This document shows positions 17,914 to 26,830 of a stretch of DNA of 64,000 nucleotides, piece after piece. This DNA is from Paenibacillus durus ATCC 35681. GTDB lineage: Bacteria > Bacillota > Bacilli > Paenibacillales > Paenibacillaceae. Under the pieces are notes generated by a model that had not been told where the DNA came from, made no database searches, and saw nothing but the letters and a program-made list of their open reading frames with translations. The DNA lies in NCBI RefSeq assembly GCF_000993825.1, contig NZ_CP011114.1, positions 2,790,001 to 2,854,000 of the forward strand, written 5' to 3'. The translations under genes were made by a program, and so were the position numbers. Positions within the stretch are counted from its first letter, which is position 1. Each line of letters opens with the position of its first letter.

Positions 17914-19099
17914 TCTTGCATACCTCCACTTTTAGCAGTGACGCCGCCTCTTTGGCTGTCGCCCGCGCTTTCTCCACATTATCGGCCGCACTTAGCGCGA
18001 CCGCCATCCGCCGTCCCGGGCGGACCTCCGGTTTGCCGAATACACGGACCTGCGTGCGGGGAAGCCGCAGCGCTTCATTCAGTCCGGTAACAGCATAAGC
18101 CTGTCCGACAACATCTTTCCCGGCCTTAAGCGTCGCCGACGCTCCCGGTGACAACAATTCAACCGGCTCAAGCGGGAAACCGAGAACTGCTCTGACGTGC
18201 AAAGCAAACTCCGACAAATCCTGAGTAACCATCGTCACCATTCCGGTGTCATGCGGTCTAGGGCTTACTTCACTAAACAGAACGCCTTCCCGCGTCAGGA
18301 ACAGCTCAACGCCAAAGATGCCGTAACCGCCAAGCTCGTCCGTTACGTTACGCGCGATTCTCTGCGCCTGGGCAAGCTGTTCTTCCGTCATTTCATGCGG
18401 CTGCCAGGATTCCACATAGTCCCCATCCTTCTGGATATGCCCGATCGGCGGACAGAACACCGTCCCGGAGGAAGAGCGAACGGTCAACAGCGTAATCTCG
18501 CTCTCGAAGACGACGAAAGATTCCACAATGACCCGTGTTCCTTTGGCTCTGGCTCCCTCCAGGGCCGTGTTCCAGCAGCTGTCCGCATCCCCTTGTTTCC
18601 GGCAGACACTCTGTCCTTTGCCGGAGGAGCTCATAATCGGCTTGATCACGCACGGCGTTCCCAGCTCCTGCACCGCCTGCCGAAGCTCTTCAAGACTGTC
18701 CGCGAACCGGTAATCCGCCGTAGGAAAACCAAGTTTCTCAGCAGCGAGCCGGCGGATGCCTTCCCGGTCCATAGTCAGCTTGGCTGCGCGCGCGGTCGGT
18801 ACGACATGAAATCCTTCTTCTTCCAATTCCAAAAGAGCGTCCGTGGCAATAGCTTCAATCTCCGGAACGATAACATCGGGCTTCTCGGTGCGGATCAGCT
18901 CCTTAAGCGCTTCTCCATCCAGCATATCAAGCACATAGGAACGGTGGGCAACCCCCATTGCGGGAGCGCCGTCGTAACGGTCTACGGCTACCGTCTCTAC
19001 GCCCAATCGCTGGGCTTCAATGATCACTTCCTTGCCCAATTCTCCGCTGCCCAGCAGCAGCAGCTTGCGGCTGCAAGCAGAATAGGGAGATCCCCACAT
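17903..19099 (-). CDS. purT: Formate-dependent phosphoribosylglycinamide formyltransferase
   Basis: Converts GAR to FGAR in purine synthesis using formate and ATP, an alternative to folate-dependent PurN. It is an ATP-grasp protein: [20 protein letters not shown] at the start, [16 protein letters not shown] as the ATP-grasp lysine loop, [10 protein letters not shown] and [15 protein letters not shown] as the metal/ATP site. The start is set at the ATG at 19099 ([12 protein letters not shown]), giving 398 residues, close to the usual 390. The open frame extends 48 codons upstream, but that extension is Cys/Lys-rich and does not look like family sequence. An AGAGG site lies 11 bases before the chosen ATG. 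Confidence 0.92.
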   Translation of the reverse strand: MWGSPYSACSRKLLLLGSGELGKEVIIEAQRLGVETVAVDRYDGAPAMGVAHRSYVLDMLDGEALKELIRTEKPDVIVPEIEAIATDALLELEEEGFHVVPTARAAKLTMDREGIRRLAAEKLGFPTADYRFADSLEELRQAVQELGTPCVIKPIMSSSGKGQSVCRKQGDADSCWNTALEGARAKGTRVIVESFVVFESEITLLTVRSSSGTVFCPPIGHIQKDGDYVESWQPHEMTEEQLAQAQRIARNVTDELGGYGIFGVELFLTREGVLFSEVSPRPHDTGMVTMVTQDLSEFALHVRAVLGFPLEPVELLSPGASATLKAGKDVVGQAYAVTGLNEALRLPRTQVRVFGKPEVRPGRRMAVALSAADNVEKARATAKEAASLLKVEVCKNGQ

Positions 19100-19246
19100 G
19101 CGGTATTCAACCTCTTTCGGCAAAATCCGCTCCTTCCTGCAATTTCCATGCAAAAAGCAGCAGTTTCTCTGCAAATTTTCAGGCTTCTTTATTTTCTTCC
19201 AAGACGCGGCAGATTGCAAGTATTCTTCGACATTTTCCTGCAAACT

Positions 19247-22200
19247 TCACACTTTAATTTTTATGAGGCCGCCAAAAGCGGTTTCATGGTCACGCAGCAT
19301 GCGGACGAGTTGGTTCCAGCTCCCAGCCGAATCACCCCCTTTCCGCATTGCGGACATCGCCAATTCCCGCTCTTCCAGCATCTCCCTCAGCGCTTCGGAT
19401 GCTCTAGCGAGCGCCTGTACTGTAAGTGACTCGTAATGATCCAGCAGAAGCTTCTCCCGCTTCGTTCCAGCCGAGACAAGCGCCTCCTTGAGCAGCGATT
19501 CCACCGCACTCCTTAACGCGTCGCGCCCGCCGCCTTCAAAGAAGTGCTTCGGCGATTTGAACAGTCCCCGCAATCTTCCCCAATCCGCAGCGGGCAGATC
19601 GCCTTCAAGACCTTCCGGCGGCGGCCAGGCGGTATCGTCATCCTCCCTGAAAGCCGGCAGTTCCGGGGGCAGGCCAAGCTCAAGGGCCGCAGCCGCCGCA
19701 GCCTCGCGGACCAGCCTGCGGCCTGCAGCCGTGAGCCGCAGCGTCGTCGCCCACAGCTCAGCCTCCAGCTCCCGGCCTGCAGTGCGCCACAATTCACGTC
19801 CGCAGGCGGCGAAGATCTCCTTCAGCCCGCCGCCATCGTCCCGCAGCAGCGACGGGTGAAAGGATTCCTGGAACATCCGGCCGAACGAGAACCCGAGCCG
19901 CTGATGTACATGGTACAGCAGTTCTCCTCCCTCGCGCCGCAGTTCACGCGCCGGGCGCTCTTCAGCTTCCAGTTGTGCAAGCCTAATATCCGCTGCCCGG
20001 CGGCGCTCTTCCATGCGGCGGATCTCATCCTCCCGCTCCGAATCGGCCCTAAGCGCCATACCCAGCCATTCCTCTGCCTGGCGGCGGACGGATGCCAGAC
20101 TGTCCATGGCCGCCCTCAGCGACAAAGCAGGCAGTTCTTCCCCGGCGAATTGCCACAGCGCCGTCTCAAAGGCGGCAAACCGGGAGGCTTCGTAAACCGG
20201 AAGCTCTCCCCCAGTCTTGCCCTGCAGCGCCTGAAGGCTGGAAACCGCGTAAATACGCGGATTTGTCAGCCCCGCAGAGCGCAGGCTGCCGGAGACATGC
20301 TCCTTCACTTCCGCCAGCTCAGCCTCATCCGCCGCAAGGTCGGAGGCGTTGACAATGACGAACATTTTGTCCAGCGCGCCGCTCTCCCTGACCCGCCCAA
20401 GCTGCGACAGCAGCTGGCGGTCGGCCTTCGAGAAAGCGTGATTGTAGTAGGTAACGAAACAAATCGCGTCCGCTTCCTTCATGTAGGCGAAGGTGACGCC
20501 GGTATGCCGGGCGTGCACGGAATCGGCCCCCGGCGTATCAACCAGCACAATTCCGCTGTCTGTCAGCGGGCAGGCGTAGTACAGGTCGATACTCCGCACA
20601 AAGCAGGCCCGGCTCTCCTCGGCGACGAGCTTGCGGTACTCGCCAAGCTCTACCGTCCGCACTGTTCCGAGAAGGGGTTCCGCCGCGTTCCAGCCTTTTG
20701 CCGCCGCCCGCAGGAATCCGGCATGCGGCAGCGCCGACGGGTGCAAGCCCCGTGCGGGCAGCTCAGACACCGCCTCCGCCCAAGTCCCAGGCGACGGTTC
20801 TCCCAGCTCAAGCACGCCAAACGAATAGCGGATATCCTCCCATATCTCTTCCCGGTTCTTCATCGCCACTTCGGCCGTAGCATGCCGGAACGGTCCCTCC
20901 GGCGCCAGGATACGGTTCACCGCCGCCGTGGCGGGATGGGGAGACACGGGCAGCACCTCTTCGCCAAGCAGCGCATTGGCGAAGGAGGATTTACCGGCGC
21001 TAAATGCTCCGAATAGCGCCAGTGTGAACCGGCCGCCGGTGAGATCCGCCGCGCGCGCCGCCAGGCTGCGCGCCGATGACCCCATCGCCGGCTCGCCGCT
21101 CAGCAGCGCAGCCGCGCCCGCCAGCAGCTGCGCGGCTTCGCCCAGCCGCCGGCGTCCCTCCGCCGGCGCGGGTCCGGCCGCGGCGCCCTGCGCGGCCGGT
21201 CCTGCGTCCGCCAAGCGAAGCGGCGGACGCTCCTGCGCGGCGGCCCCGGCACGGGCCGCCGGCGGGAGGGCGCTCACCTCCGGCAGCAGGCCGGGGGTGA
21301 GCGTAAGTCGCGGCGGCAGCAGCGCCGCGAGTTCGGCCGCGCGGGCTTCGTACGCGCAGGCGCATGCCGCCAGCGCGGCGGCGGCATGCGCCTGCCGGGC
21401 GCGGGCGGCCCCCCGGCGCGCTAGCTGCGCGCGCCGCGCTTCGAGGAGCGGCGGCAGCTTCGCCAGCAGCCCGTCGGCTGTGCCGAGGGCGGCGCGGCGG
21501 TAACCGCTCCGGATCTCCGCCGCCAGGCCGCGGCAGAATTGAAGCAGCGCCTCGCCCTCCACAGGCGTTTCCGGCTTCACCGCTTCCGCCAGCCACTGCG
21601 CTCCCGGCTGCGGAAAGGCGTTCCTCAGCTCCAGCTCATCGGCATCGCTCCACAGCTCCAATTCCATGCCCCATGTGCGCAGAAGCGACAGCACATGGCC
21701 CTCAAGCTGCGCCGATACCTGCCGCTCCAGTGCTTCGGCGAGCAGCGTAAGCCGGCTTGCCCGCTCTCTCTCCCGCTTGGCCGCCGTAGTCAGCAGCCCT
21801 GTCCGGAAGCCGGGCTTAAGGCTATCGGCGTAGCGGCTTACCGCTTCCCGGATATCGGCGGGCATCAGGTTGGCGTTGCCGAGGAGAGCGTCCAGACTGC
21901 CGCGAAGCTTATGCCGTGCGTGTTCAGGCAGCGTCTTCAGCTCCTTCTCCTCTTTTTCCAACTCGGCCAGCTCACGTTCCAGGCTATCGGGTTCTTCACC
22001 GTCAAGTTCTTCCAGCAGCGCTTCCCTTTCCTCCCGCTGCCCTTCGCGGAACGCGGACAAATAAGCCTCGGCCGTATGCTCAATCGAGCGGGACAGACTG
22101 TATGCCAGAAGCTCCTTCCGCCGTTCCAGCAATTCTGTAATCAGGCGGGGAAGGCTTTCCAGTCGGCTCAGCGGATGTGCTTGCTCTTTCAGCGAAGTGA

Positions 22201-22924
22201 ACAGCAGACCGGTAAACTTGACGCCCCAATCATGGAAAGCGCTTTCTACTTGCTTCCGGTAATCCTCTATGCCTATCTCCTGTTCCCGATGCTTGTCGAT
22301 CTGGTTGATAATCAAATACAGCGGCTTGCCCCAATCGCTCAAGGTTTTGGCGAACGCGAGATTGTTCTCGGACTGCACATGATTGTAATCCATAATGTAG
22401 AATACGATATCCGCCAGATGCAGCGCCGAACGGGTTGCGCTTTGATGGCCTTCCTCCGTGGAATCCACCCCAGGGGTATCCATGAGCACGCCATGCGGCC
22501 CCAGGAGCGGCACATCCTCCCACACCTCGATTGCAGTGTAATCTTCTCCAAGGCGGCAGTAATCCTGGAGCTGCTTCGCTGGCGCTTCAATAGGTTCTCC
22601 CCAGCCGGTTCCGCCATTCCCTCTATAGATCAGCGTTCGCGGGGTTCCGCGGCGAATCGAGACGACATTTGCGCTCGTAGGGAGCGGTCCCGAAGGAAGA
22701 ATTTTTTTGCCGCACAGAGCATTGATCAGACTTGATTTCCCTGCCGAAAAATGACCGCAAAAGGCGAAGACAAGCTCCCCGGACTTTTCTTTTTCGAGCA
22801 GATCCGCAAAAATACGACCTGTATCCCTGTCACCTTGCAGCTCCGCCCACTCGGAGAGCTTGGCCAGATTCCATTTTGAAGCTCTATTCACATCGCTTTG
22901 TGTTCTCTCCCGCTCCGCACCCAT
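19247..22924 (-). CDS. Bacterial dynamin-family GTPase with two GTPase domains (DynA-like)
   Basis: 1225 residues in two fused dynamin units. The first has P-loop GHFSAGKSS (about 57), LMDTPGVDST and NQIDKH. The second, starting near residue 640, has GAFSAGKSS, LVDTPGADS and NASDLAADE. Each is followed by long helical regions. Fused pairs of this length are typical of Bacillus DynA (YpbR), which binds membranes, promotes fusion and protects against membrane-damaging agents. Residues about 450-640 are extremely Ala/Arg-rich and encoded by very GC-rich DNA. The ATG at 22924 follows AGAGGTGG. The gene ends 147 bases before purT. Confidence 0.92.
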   Translation of the reverse strand: MGAERERTQSDVNRASKWNLAKLSEWAELQGDRDTGRIFADLLEKEKSGELVFAFCGHFSAGKSSLINALCGKKILPSGPLPTSANVVSIRRGTPRTLIYRGNGGTGWGEPIEAPAKQLQDYCRLGEDYTAIEVWEDVPLLGPHGVLMDTPGVDSTEEGHQSATRSALHLADIVFYIMDYNHVQSENNLAFAKTLSDWGKPLYLIINQIDKHREQEIGIEDYRKQVESAFHDWGVKFTGLLFTSLKEQAHPLSRLESLPRLITELLERRKELLAYSLSRSIEHTAEAYLSAFREGQREEREALLEELDGEEPDSLERELAELEKEEKELKTLPEHARHKLRGSLDALLGNANLMPADIREAVSRYADSLKPGFRTGLLTTAAKRERERASRLTLLAEALERQVSAQLEGHVLSLLRTWGMELELWSDADELELRNAFPQPGAQWLAEAVKPETPVEGEALLQFCRGLAAEIRSGYRRAALGTADGLLAKLPPLLEARRAQLARRGAARARQAHAAAALAACACAYEARAAELAALLPPRLTLTPGLLPEVSALPPAARAGAAAQERPPLRLADAGPAAQGAAAGPAPAEGRRRLGEAAQLLAGAAALLSGEPAMGSSARSLAARAADLTGGRFTLALFGAFSAGKSSFANALLGEEVLPVSPHPATAAVNRILAPEGPFRHATAEVAMKNREEIWEDIRYSFGVLELGEPSPGTWAEAVSELPARGLHPSALPHAGFLRAAAKGWNAAEPLLGTVRTVELGEYRKLVAEESRACFVRSIDLYYACPLTDSGIVLVDTPGADSVHARHTGVTFAYMKEADAICFVTYYNHAFSKADRQLLSQLGRVRESGALDKMFVIVNASDLAADEAELAEVKEHVSGSLRSAGLTNPRIYAVSSLQALQGKTGGELPVYEASRFAAFETALWQFAGEELPALSLRAAMDSLASVRRQAEEWLGMALRADSEREDEIRRMEERRRAADIRLAQLEAEERPARELRREGGELLYHVHQRLGFSFGRMFQESFHPSLLRDDGGGLKEIFAACGRELWRTAGRELEAELWATTLRLTAAGRRLVREAAAAAALELGLPPELPAFREDDDTAWPPPEGLEGDLPAADWGRLRGLFKSPKHFFEGGGRDALRSAVESLLKEALVSAGTKREKLLLDHYESLTVQALARASEALREMLEERELAMSAMRKGGDSAGSWNQLVRMLRDHETAFGGLIKIKV

Positions 22925-23011
22925 ATGTTATCCACCTCTGCCGCCATGTAATGGTCATCCGCCAGGCTAGTCGGTATCCGGTAATTATTTTTACAAAAAT
23001 AGAATAATTCC

Positions 23012-23039
23012 ATTTTATCACCGGATGGGCACAAATCAA
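23012..23039 (-). promoter_or_regulatory. Promoter of the dynamin gene
   Basis: TTGATT and TAAAAT on the minus strand, 16 bases apart (plus 23034-23039 and 23012-23017), 88 bases before the ATG. It lies in the 330-base gap 22925-23254. That gap otherwise holds only the hairpin after the chemoreceptor gene and a hydrophobic open frame without a ribosome site. Confidence 0.5.
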
Positions 23040-23201
23040 ATATGCAGGGAGAAGAAAAATAGCCCAAAATGAGCTTCCGATGGCGCATAACTGCACAGCG
23101 ATGACGCCGAACAGGAAGACCGCCATGACAACGGCCCGAATCACCGGTAGCCGTATTGGCGTCTACCGTTTTCAGGCCGATTTTGCCGAAAATATTAAAG
23201 C

Positions 23202-23247
23202 GAGGCTATTCCCATTTACCGAAAAGCGGCAAAATAGGGACAGCCTC
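23202..23247 (-). terminator. Imperfect hairpin after the chemoreceptor gene
   Basis: GAGGCTGT pairs with ATAGCCTC and the stem continues, with mismatches, through CCTATTTT/AAATGGG towards the loop. It starts 8 bases after the MCP stop. The following minus-strand sequence is only moderately T-rich, so termination is plausible but not certain. Confidence 0.45.
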
Positions 23248-23254
23248 ATCGAAA

Positions 23255-25255
23255 TTACAGCTTGAATCGGTCAACCAGCCTGTGCATTTCCTCCGCCATT
23301 CTGGATAGATCCGCCGATGACGACGATATTTCTTCCATAGAGGCCAGCTGCTCCTGGGCGGCGGCAGAAATATTCTCCGTTTCGGTCGCATTGGACCGGG
23401 CAACGTGCGCGATGGAATCAATGGTTTCGTTCATTTCCGACGCCCCACCCGAAATTTGCTTAACTGCCGATGAGACGCCGCCGATTTGATCATTCACCTC
23501 ATCCACAAACCGCTCGATCTGCGAGAACAGACTTCCTGCGGTTCCCACCGTAAGCATGCCTCCCTTAACTTCTTGTGTGGAAGCATCCATAGAAGCCTGA
23601 ACGTTGCCAATCTCTTCTTGGATATTGCGGACCAGCAAGGAGATTTCTTGCGCAGACCGCGCCGACTGGTCGGACAGCTTCTTCACTTCACTGGCCACCA
23701 CCGCAAACCCCCGTCCATGCTCTCCCGCTCTGGCCGCTTCGATGGAAGCATTCAGCGAGAGCATGCCCGTTTGTCCGGAAAATTGGGTAATGGCCTTCGT
23801 CACTTCACCGATCTTTTGCGAAGTATGGGACAATACTTGAATAAGCCGCGCTAAGTTTTCGACTGAACTGTCGATGGAATCCATCTGCTCTGCGGCGCTT
23901 CCGATGGCTTGAGTGCCTTCCGCTGACAACGTCGCCGTTTTGTTCGAGGTATCCGTGACCAACTGGGCGGCGGCGGCAATTTCCTGGATGCGGGCAGTTA
24001 TTTCATAAACGGTCTTAACCCCTTGATCTACCGTTCCAACCTGTTTTTCCGCCCCATCCGACATTTTTTCCGTCGCTCCCGCAATATGCTCGGTCGCCTT
24101 GACGGTCTGCTCCGAACTCACCGCGAGCTGCTCCGCCGAAGCGGCCAACTGATCGGACAATTCGCTTACTTCAATAAGTACTCCCCTCAGCGAATCAATC
24201 ATCAGGTTGAAGGTTGATCCAAGCTGCCCCAGCTCATCCTTCGATTTCACCTCCACGTGAGCCGACAAATCTCCCTCAGCGAGCTTCTCGGAAGCTTCCT
24301 TAAGTAAACGCAGCGGAGAAGTGATCGAACGGATAATAAACAAAATCAAGGCCAAACCCGCTGCCATAGCTGCGATTAGAACAATAAGCGTCGTCTGGAA
24401 AATCGGGGCAGCCTCTCGCTTCACTTCATCTATGTACCATGTGCCTGCTATTTTCCATCCGGTGAGAGCATTGGTGGCAAATATCAATTTCTTAGTCTTT
24501 CCGTCCCTCTCATTTACATAATCCAGTTCGTCCGAACCGGATTTGAACATACGATCGATCACCTCTAATTTAGCCGTATCGCCAACCTTCACACCCGGGG
24601 ACACCAGATATTTCCTCTGATTATCGATCAAAATGACATAGCCCTGTGAGCCGATTTTCACTCCCGCCACCATTTTACTTAACTCGGCCAGGCTGAAATT
24701 CGCCCCCACGATCCCGTGCCCATCCTTCGTCGCCTTCGCTATGGTAACGACCGTACTATTCGTTGAAGCGGATATATATGTATCTGTGATAATGGCCTTG
24801 TCTTTATTCTGCATTGCCTTGATATATTGAGGTCTTGTCCTTGGGTCGAAGCCTTTGGGCAGATTCAATTTAGTCGCGCTAAGTATAGCCCCTTGGTCAT
24901 TTGAAGCAAACACCGTTTCCAAATCCGGATGCAGCGCTTTGAAGCTGACAAGCAGCGCTTTGATTTCAGGATTTTCAGCACCCGATCCGGAAATGATGTT
25001 ATTGACCTCCACCTGCTGGGATAAGAAATCAATGGCTTTCATTTTTTCATGAATGTTCTTCTCGATCATTTGATTCAGCAGATTTACATTGGAAGATGCC
25101 GAATGCCTTAAGTCATCATTGACTTTGTTACGTGCGGTAAAATAAGAAGCGCCGCCGATCGCCAGACTGGGCAAAAGCAAAATGCACAAAAAAGACAATA
25201 TCAGCTTGCTTTTGACCGAATGAAAATTCCACTTTATGCCATGCTTTGTTTTCAA
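23255..25255 (-). CDS. Methyl-accepting chemotaxis protein with Cache sensor
   Basis: About 666 residues. Cytoplasmic start KTKHGIKWNFHSVKSK, membrane segment LILSFLCILLLPSLAIGGAS, extracellular double-Cache-like sensor (about 35-280, with DPRTRPQYIKAM, ITDTYISAST, GANFSLAELSKMV), second membrane segment (TTLIVLIAAMAAGLALILFI), HAMP (ITSPLRLLKEASEKLAEGDL) and a signalling domain with hairpin tip region RGFAVVASEVKKLSDQSA. The ligand is unknown; Cache chemoreceptors often sense amino or organic acids. The start is set to TTG at 25255, with GAGAGG about ten bases upstream; a frame extending 49 codons further has no ribosome site and would contain the putative sigma-D promoter. Confidence 0.92.
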   Translation of the reverse strand: MKTKHGIKWNFHSVKSKLILSFLCILLLPSLAIGGASYFTARNKVNDDLRHSASSNVNLLNQMIEKNIHEKMKAIDFLSQQVEVNNIISGSGAENPEIKALLVSFKALHPDLETVFASNDQGAILSATKLNLPKGFDPRTRPQYIKAMQNKDKAIITDTYISASTNSTVVTIAKATKDGHGIVGANFSLAELSKMVAGVKIGSQGYVILIDNQRKYLVSPGVKVGDTAKLEVIDRMFKSGSDELDYVNERDGKTKKLIFATNALTGWKIAGTWYIDEVKREAAPIFQTTLIVLIAAMAAGLALILFIIRSITSPLRLLKEASEKLAEGDLSAHVEVKSKDELGQLGSTFNLMIDSLRGVLIEVSELSDQLAASAEQLAVSSEQTVKATEHIAGATEKMSDGAEKQVGTVDQGVKTVYEITARIQEIAAAAQLVTDTSNKTATLSAEGTQAIGSAAEQMDSIDSSVENLARLIQVLSHTSQKIGEVTKAITQFSGQTGMLSLNASIEAARAGEHGRGFAVVASEVKKLSDQSARSAQEISLLVRNIQEEIGNVQASMDASTQEVKGGMLTVGTAGSLFSQIERFVDEVNDQIGGVSSAVKQISGGASEMNETIDSIAHVARSNATETENISAAAQEQLASMEEISSSSADLSRMAEEMHRLVDRFKL

Positions 25256-25331
25256 CGAAACCCATCCTCTCTCTTCTGCAAAAAGAAAAAATCCCCTTTT
25301 TCGGTTTGATTTTCTACAAACGCTATGGTAT

Positions 25332-25339
25332 TTATCGGC
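25332..25339 (-). promoter_or_regulatory. Possible sigma-D (motility) -10 element of the chemoreceptor gene
   Basis: GCCGATAA on the minus strand equals the sigma-D/sigma-28 -10 consensus and lies about 80 bases before the TTG start. The expected TAAA about 15 bases upstream reads TGTT, so only half of the promoter matches. Confidence 0.4.
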
Positions 25340-25409
25340 AAAATCATTCATGAAAACAATACTTGGAAAAAACAATTCATATTTCAAAATCCCCAACTTC
25401 ACAAAACTG

Positions 25410-25454
25410 AAAAAAAGGCTTGCTGAACTGCTGTTTCAAGCAGTCCAACAAGCC
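25410..25454 (-). terminator. Strong terminator between the structured element and the chemoreceptor
   Basis: A 16-bp stem with two G-T pairs (25417-25432 with 25439-25454) and loop of six, followed by seven T on the minus strand. It lies about 155 bases before the chemoreceptor start and directly after the structured element at 25492-25588. Confidence 0.9.
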
Positions 25455-25491
25455 CATTGCCAAAGCATACCTGGCAGCCATTAACGAATAT

Positions 25492-25588
25492 ATTTAATAG
25501 TCTCCCACGCAAAATAGCCCCACAAAGTGAGGCCTATGCTTCGATGCTTATTCCAAATTCTTTGCGGGGACCCCGAAAACTAATAAAT
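25492..25588 (-). ncRNA. Putative structured RNA (orphan riboswitch-like element, small RNA, or palindromic repeat)
   Basis: Read on the minus strand, the 5' arm ATTTATTAGT pairs with the 3' arm ACTATTAAAT (one mismatch). Inside it TCCCCGCAAAG pairs with TTTTGCGTGGGA (one bulge), and inside that TAGGCCTCAC-TTT-GTGGGGCTA forms an apical hairpin. A purine-rich single strand (AATTTGGAATAAGCATCGAAGC) joins the inner helices. A 37-base linker with TGCCA/TGGCA arms leads to the strong terminator. This is the aptamer-plus-terminator layout of a riboswitch upstream of a chemoreceptor gene. I do not recognise the sequence as any known class; the c-di-GMP-I core motifs are absent. No convincing promoter is visible just upstream. 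Confidence 0.45.
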
Positions 25589-25599
25589 TCTTTAATGGC

Positions 25600-25632
25600 A
25601 AAAAAGCGGAGTCCCCTCATCGGGAACTCCGC
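25600..25632 (-). terminator. Terminator of the nth operon
   Basis: GGCGGAGTTCCC on the minus strand pairs with GGGGACTCCGC around a short loop, followed by six T. It lies 12 bases after the stop of the small unknown gene. Confidence 0.9.
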
Positions 25633-25643
25633 CGTTTAGCCGC

Positions 25644-25910
25644 TTAGGCCGTCTCGAGCACCGGCAGCAGAATTTCAAATACCTTGCCATGCTGAAGGAT
25701 TGTCAGCCCGCGGGATTTGTCTTTCATCACCACGACCTCAGGCTTCTGCGCCATGCGCTCCAGGTAATGTTCAGGCACGTCGCCGGAATGGCTGATCGTT
25801 ACGCCCTCTACCTCCTGCTCCTCGTTCTCTTCCATCGAACTGTCCACTACACGGTCGAAAATATCCGAGAACAGCTCAAAATTATCTGTGTATACGGAAA
25901 TGCATTTCAT
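25644..25910 (-). CDS. Small conserved-looking protein of unknown function
   Basis: 88 residues, acidic in the middle (SSMEENEEQEVEG), starting MKCISVYTDNFELFSDIFDRV and ending ILQHGKVFEILLPVLETA. It has no signal peptide, membrane segment or cysteine pair. The pattern of short strands and helices suggests a small alpha/beta fold, but I do not recognise a family. It follows nth by about 50 bases and is closed by a strong terminator, so it is probably cotranscribed with nth. Codon use matches its neighbours, which supports a real gene. Confidence 0.7.
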   Translation of the reverse strand: MKCISVYTDNFELFSDIFDRVVDSSMEENEEQEVEGVTISHSGDVPEHYLERMAQKPEVVVMKDKSRGLTILQHGKVFEILLPVLETA

Positions 25911-25959
25911 TCTAATCCCATCCTCTTCTTCATATCTGTCTTAAAGCGGCCGCGCTTCA

Positions 25960-26625
25960 CTATTTCTTAGCTTTGCTTACCTGCAAGGTTTTCATACGTT
26001 TCTTCCCTTCGCGGCATACATCCAGAAGCGGGCATACCTGGCATTTCGGATTCTGCGCCTTGCAGTGATATCTTCCGAAAAAAATCAGCCGGTGATGCGT
26101 CAGCGTCCATTCATTCTTCGGGACCGCCTTCATCAGCTTCTTCTCAACCTCCAGCACTGAATCCTTCCATCCCGCGAGCCCCAGACGCTTCGATACCCTC
26201 TCAACATGCGTATCCACGGCAATCGCAGGCACGCCGAAGGCGTTGGATACGACCACATTGGCTGTCTTTCGTCCCACCCCCGGAAGGGTAACCAACTGAT
26301 CGTGGGCCTGCGGCACTTTCCCGCCATACTGATCGATCAGAATTGAGCACAAATTCTGAATATGCTTTGCCTTATTACGGTAAAGGCCGATCCGCCGTAT
26401 GTCTTGCTCCAGTTCCTCCAGCGGGACGGAAACATAATCCAGCGGTGTCTTATACTTTCGGAACAAGTCTGCGGTGACTTTGTTTACGGTTGCGTCCGTG
26501 CATTGGGCCGACAGCAGCACGGCAATCGTCAGCTCGAACGCATTGCTGTGGTTAAGCTCACAGTCCGCATCCGGAAACATCTCGCCAATTGTATCCAGAA
26601 TGTGGCGGACATCTGAAATCTTCAT
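25960..26625 (-). CDS. nth: Endonuclease III
   Basis: DNA glycosylase/AP lyase for oxidised pyrimidines in base excision repair. 221 residues. The helix-hairpin-helix motif is LPGVGRKTANVV (with the catalytic Lys), the catalytic Asp is in AVDTHVERVSKRLG, and the iron-sulfur cluster ligands are C-x6-C-x2-C-x5-C in CKAQNPKCQVCPLLDVC. The ATG at 26625 (MKISDVRHIL) has GTGAGG eight bases upstream; 25 upstream codons were dropped. In Bacillus subtilis nth follows dnaD; here it has moved about 19 kb away from dnaD. Confidence 0.95.
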   Translation of the reverse strand: MKISDVRHILDTIGEMFPDADCELNHSNAFELTIAVLLSAQCTDATVNKVTADLFRKYKTPLDYVSVPLEELEQDIRRIGLYRNKAKHIQNLCSILIDQYGGKVPQAHDQLVTLPGVGRKTANVVVSNAFGVPAIAVDTHVERVSKRLGLAGWKDSVLEVEKKLMKAVPKNEWTLTHHRLIFFGRYHCKAQNPKCQVCPLLDVCREGKKRMKTLQVSKAKK

Positions 26626-26761
26626 ATGGTGTACCTCACATGTCAGGTATATCGCTCTGCTAGTATAAATGGTTGCATCAATATATTCAAGGAAGTTCAA
26701 TGAAGTATGTATTATAGCCGGGTGGTCCCATACATGACAAGATTGTATCTCCTCTTCCTAG

Positions 26762-26801
26762 AAAAAAACGTCCCGACGCAGGGAAGCCATGCGTCAGGAC
26801 G
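26762..26801 (-). terminator. Terminator of the SLH-protein transcript
   Basis: CGTCCTGACGCA pairs with TGCGTCGGGACG around a nine-base loop, followed by seven T on the minus strand. It starts 30 bases after the stop codon. Confidence 0.92.
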
Positions 26802-26830
26802 GTATCTCTCGCGGAAAAAGCCGCCATTCC

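Noticed and set aside
19100..19243. 48-codon N-terminal extension of purT
   Set aside because: Cys/Lys-rich, not like PurT, and no ribosome site at its start; the ATG at 19099 gives the normal family length.
21000..21596. Several long overlapping frames on both strands, rich in Arg, Pro and Ala
   Set aside because: They are shadows of the very GC-rich dynamin hinge; the dynamin frame itself is continuous and shows family motifs on both sides.
22884..23144. 86-codon hydrophobic minus-strand frame overlapping the dynamin start
   Set aside because: No ribosome site, no good start, and a likely promoter for the dynamin gene lies within it. A decayed small membrane protein cannot be excluded.
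25492..25588. Cyclic-di-GMP riboswitch upstream of the chemoreceptor
   Set aside because: Considered because such switches often precede chemoreceptors, but the conserved GCAAACC and the GGGUUACCG-type receptor sequences of class I are absent, and class II is not evident either.
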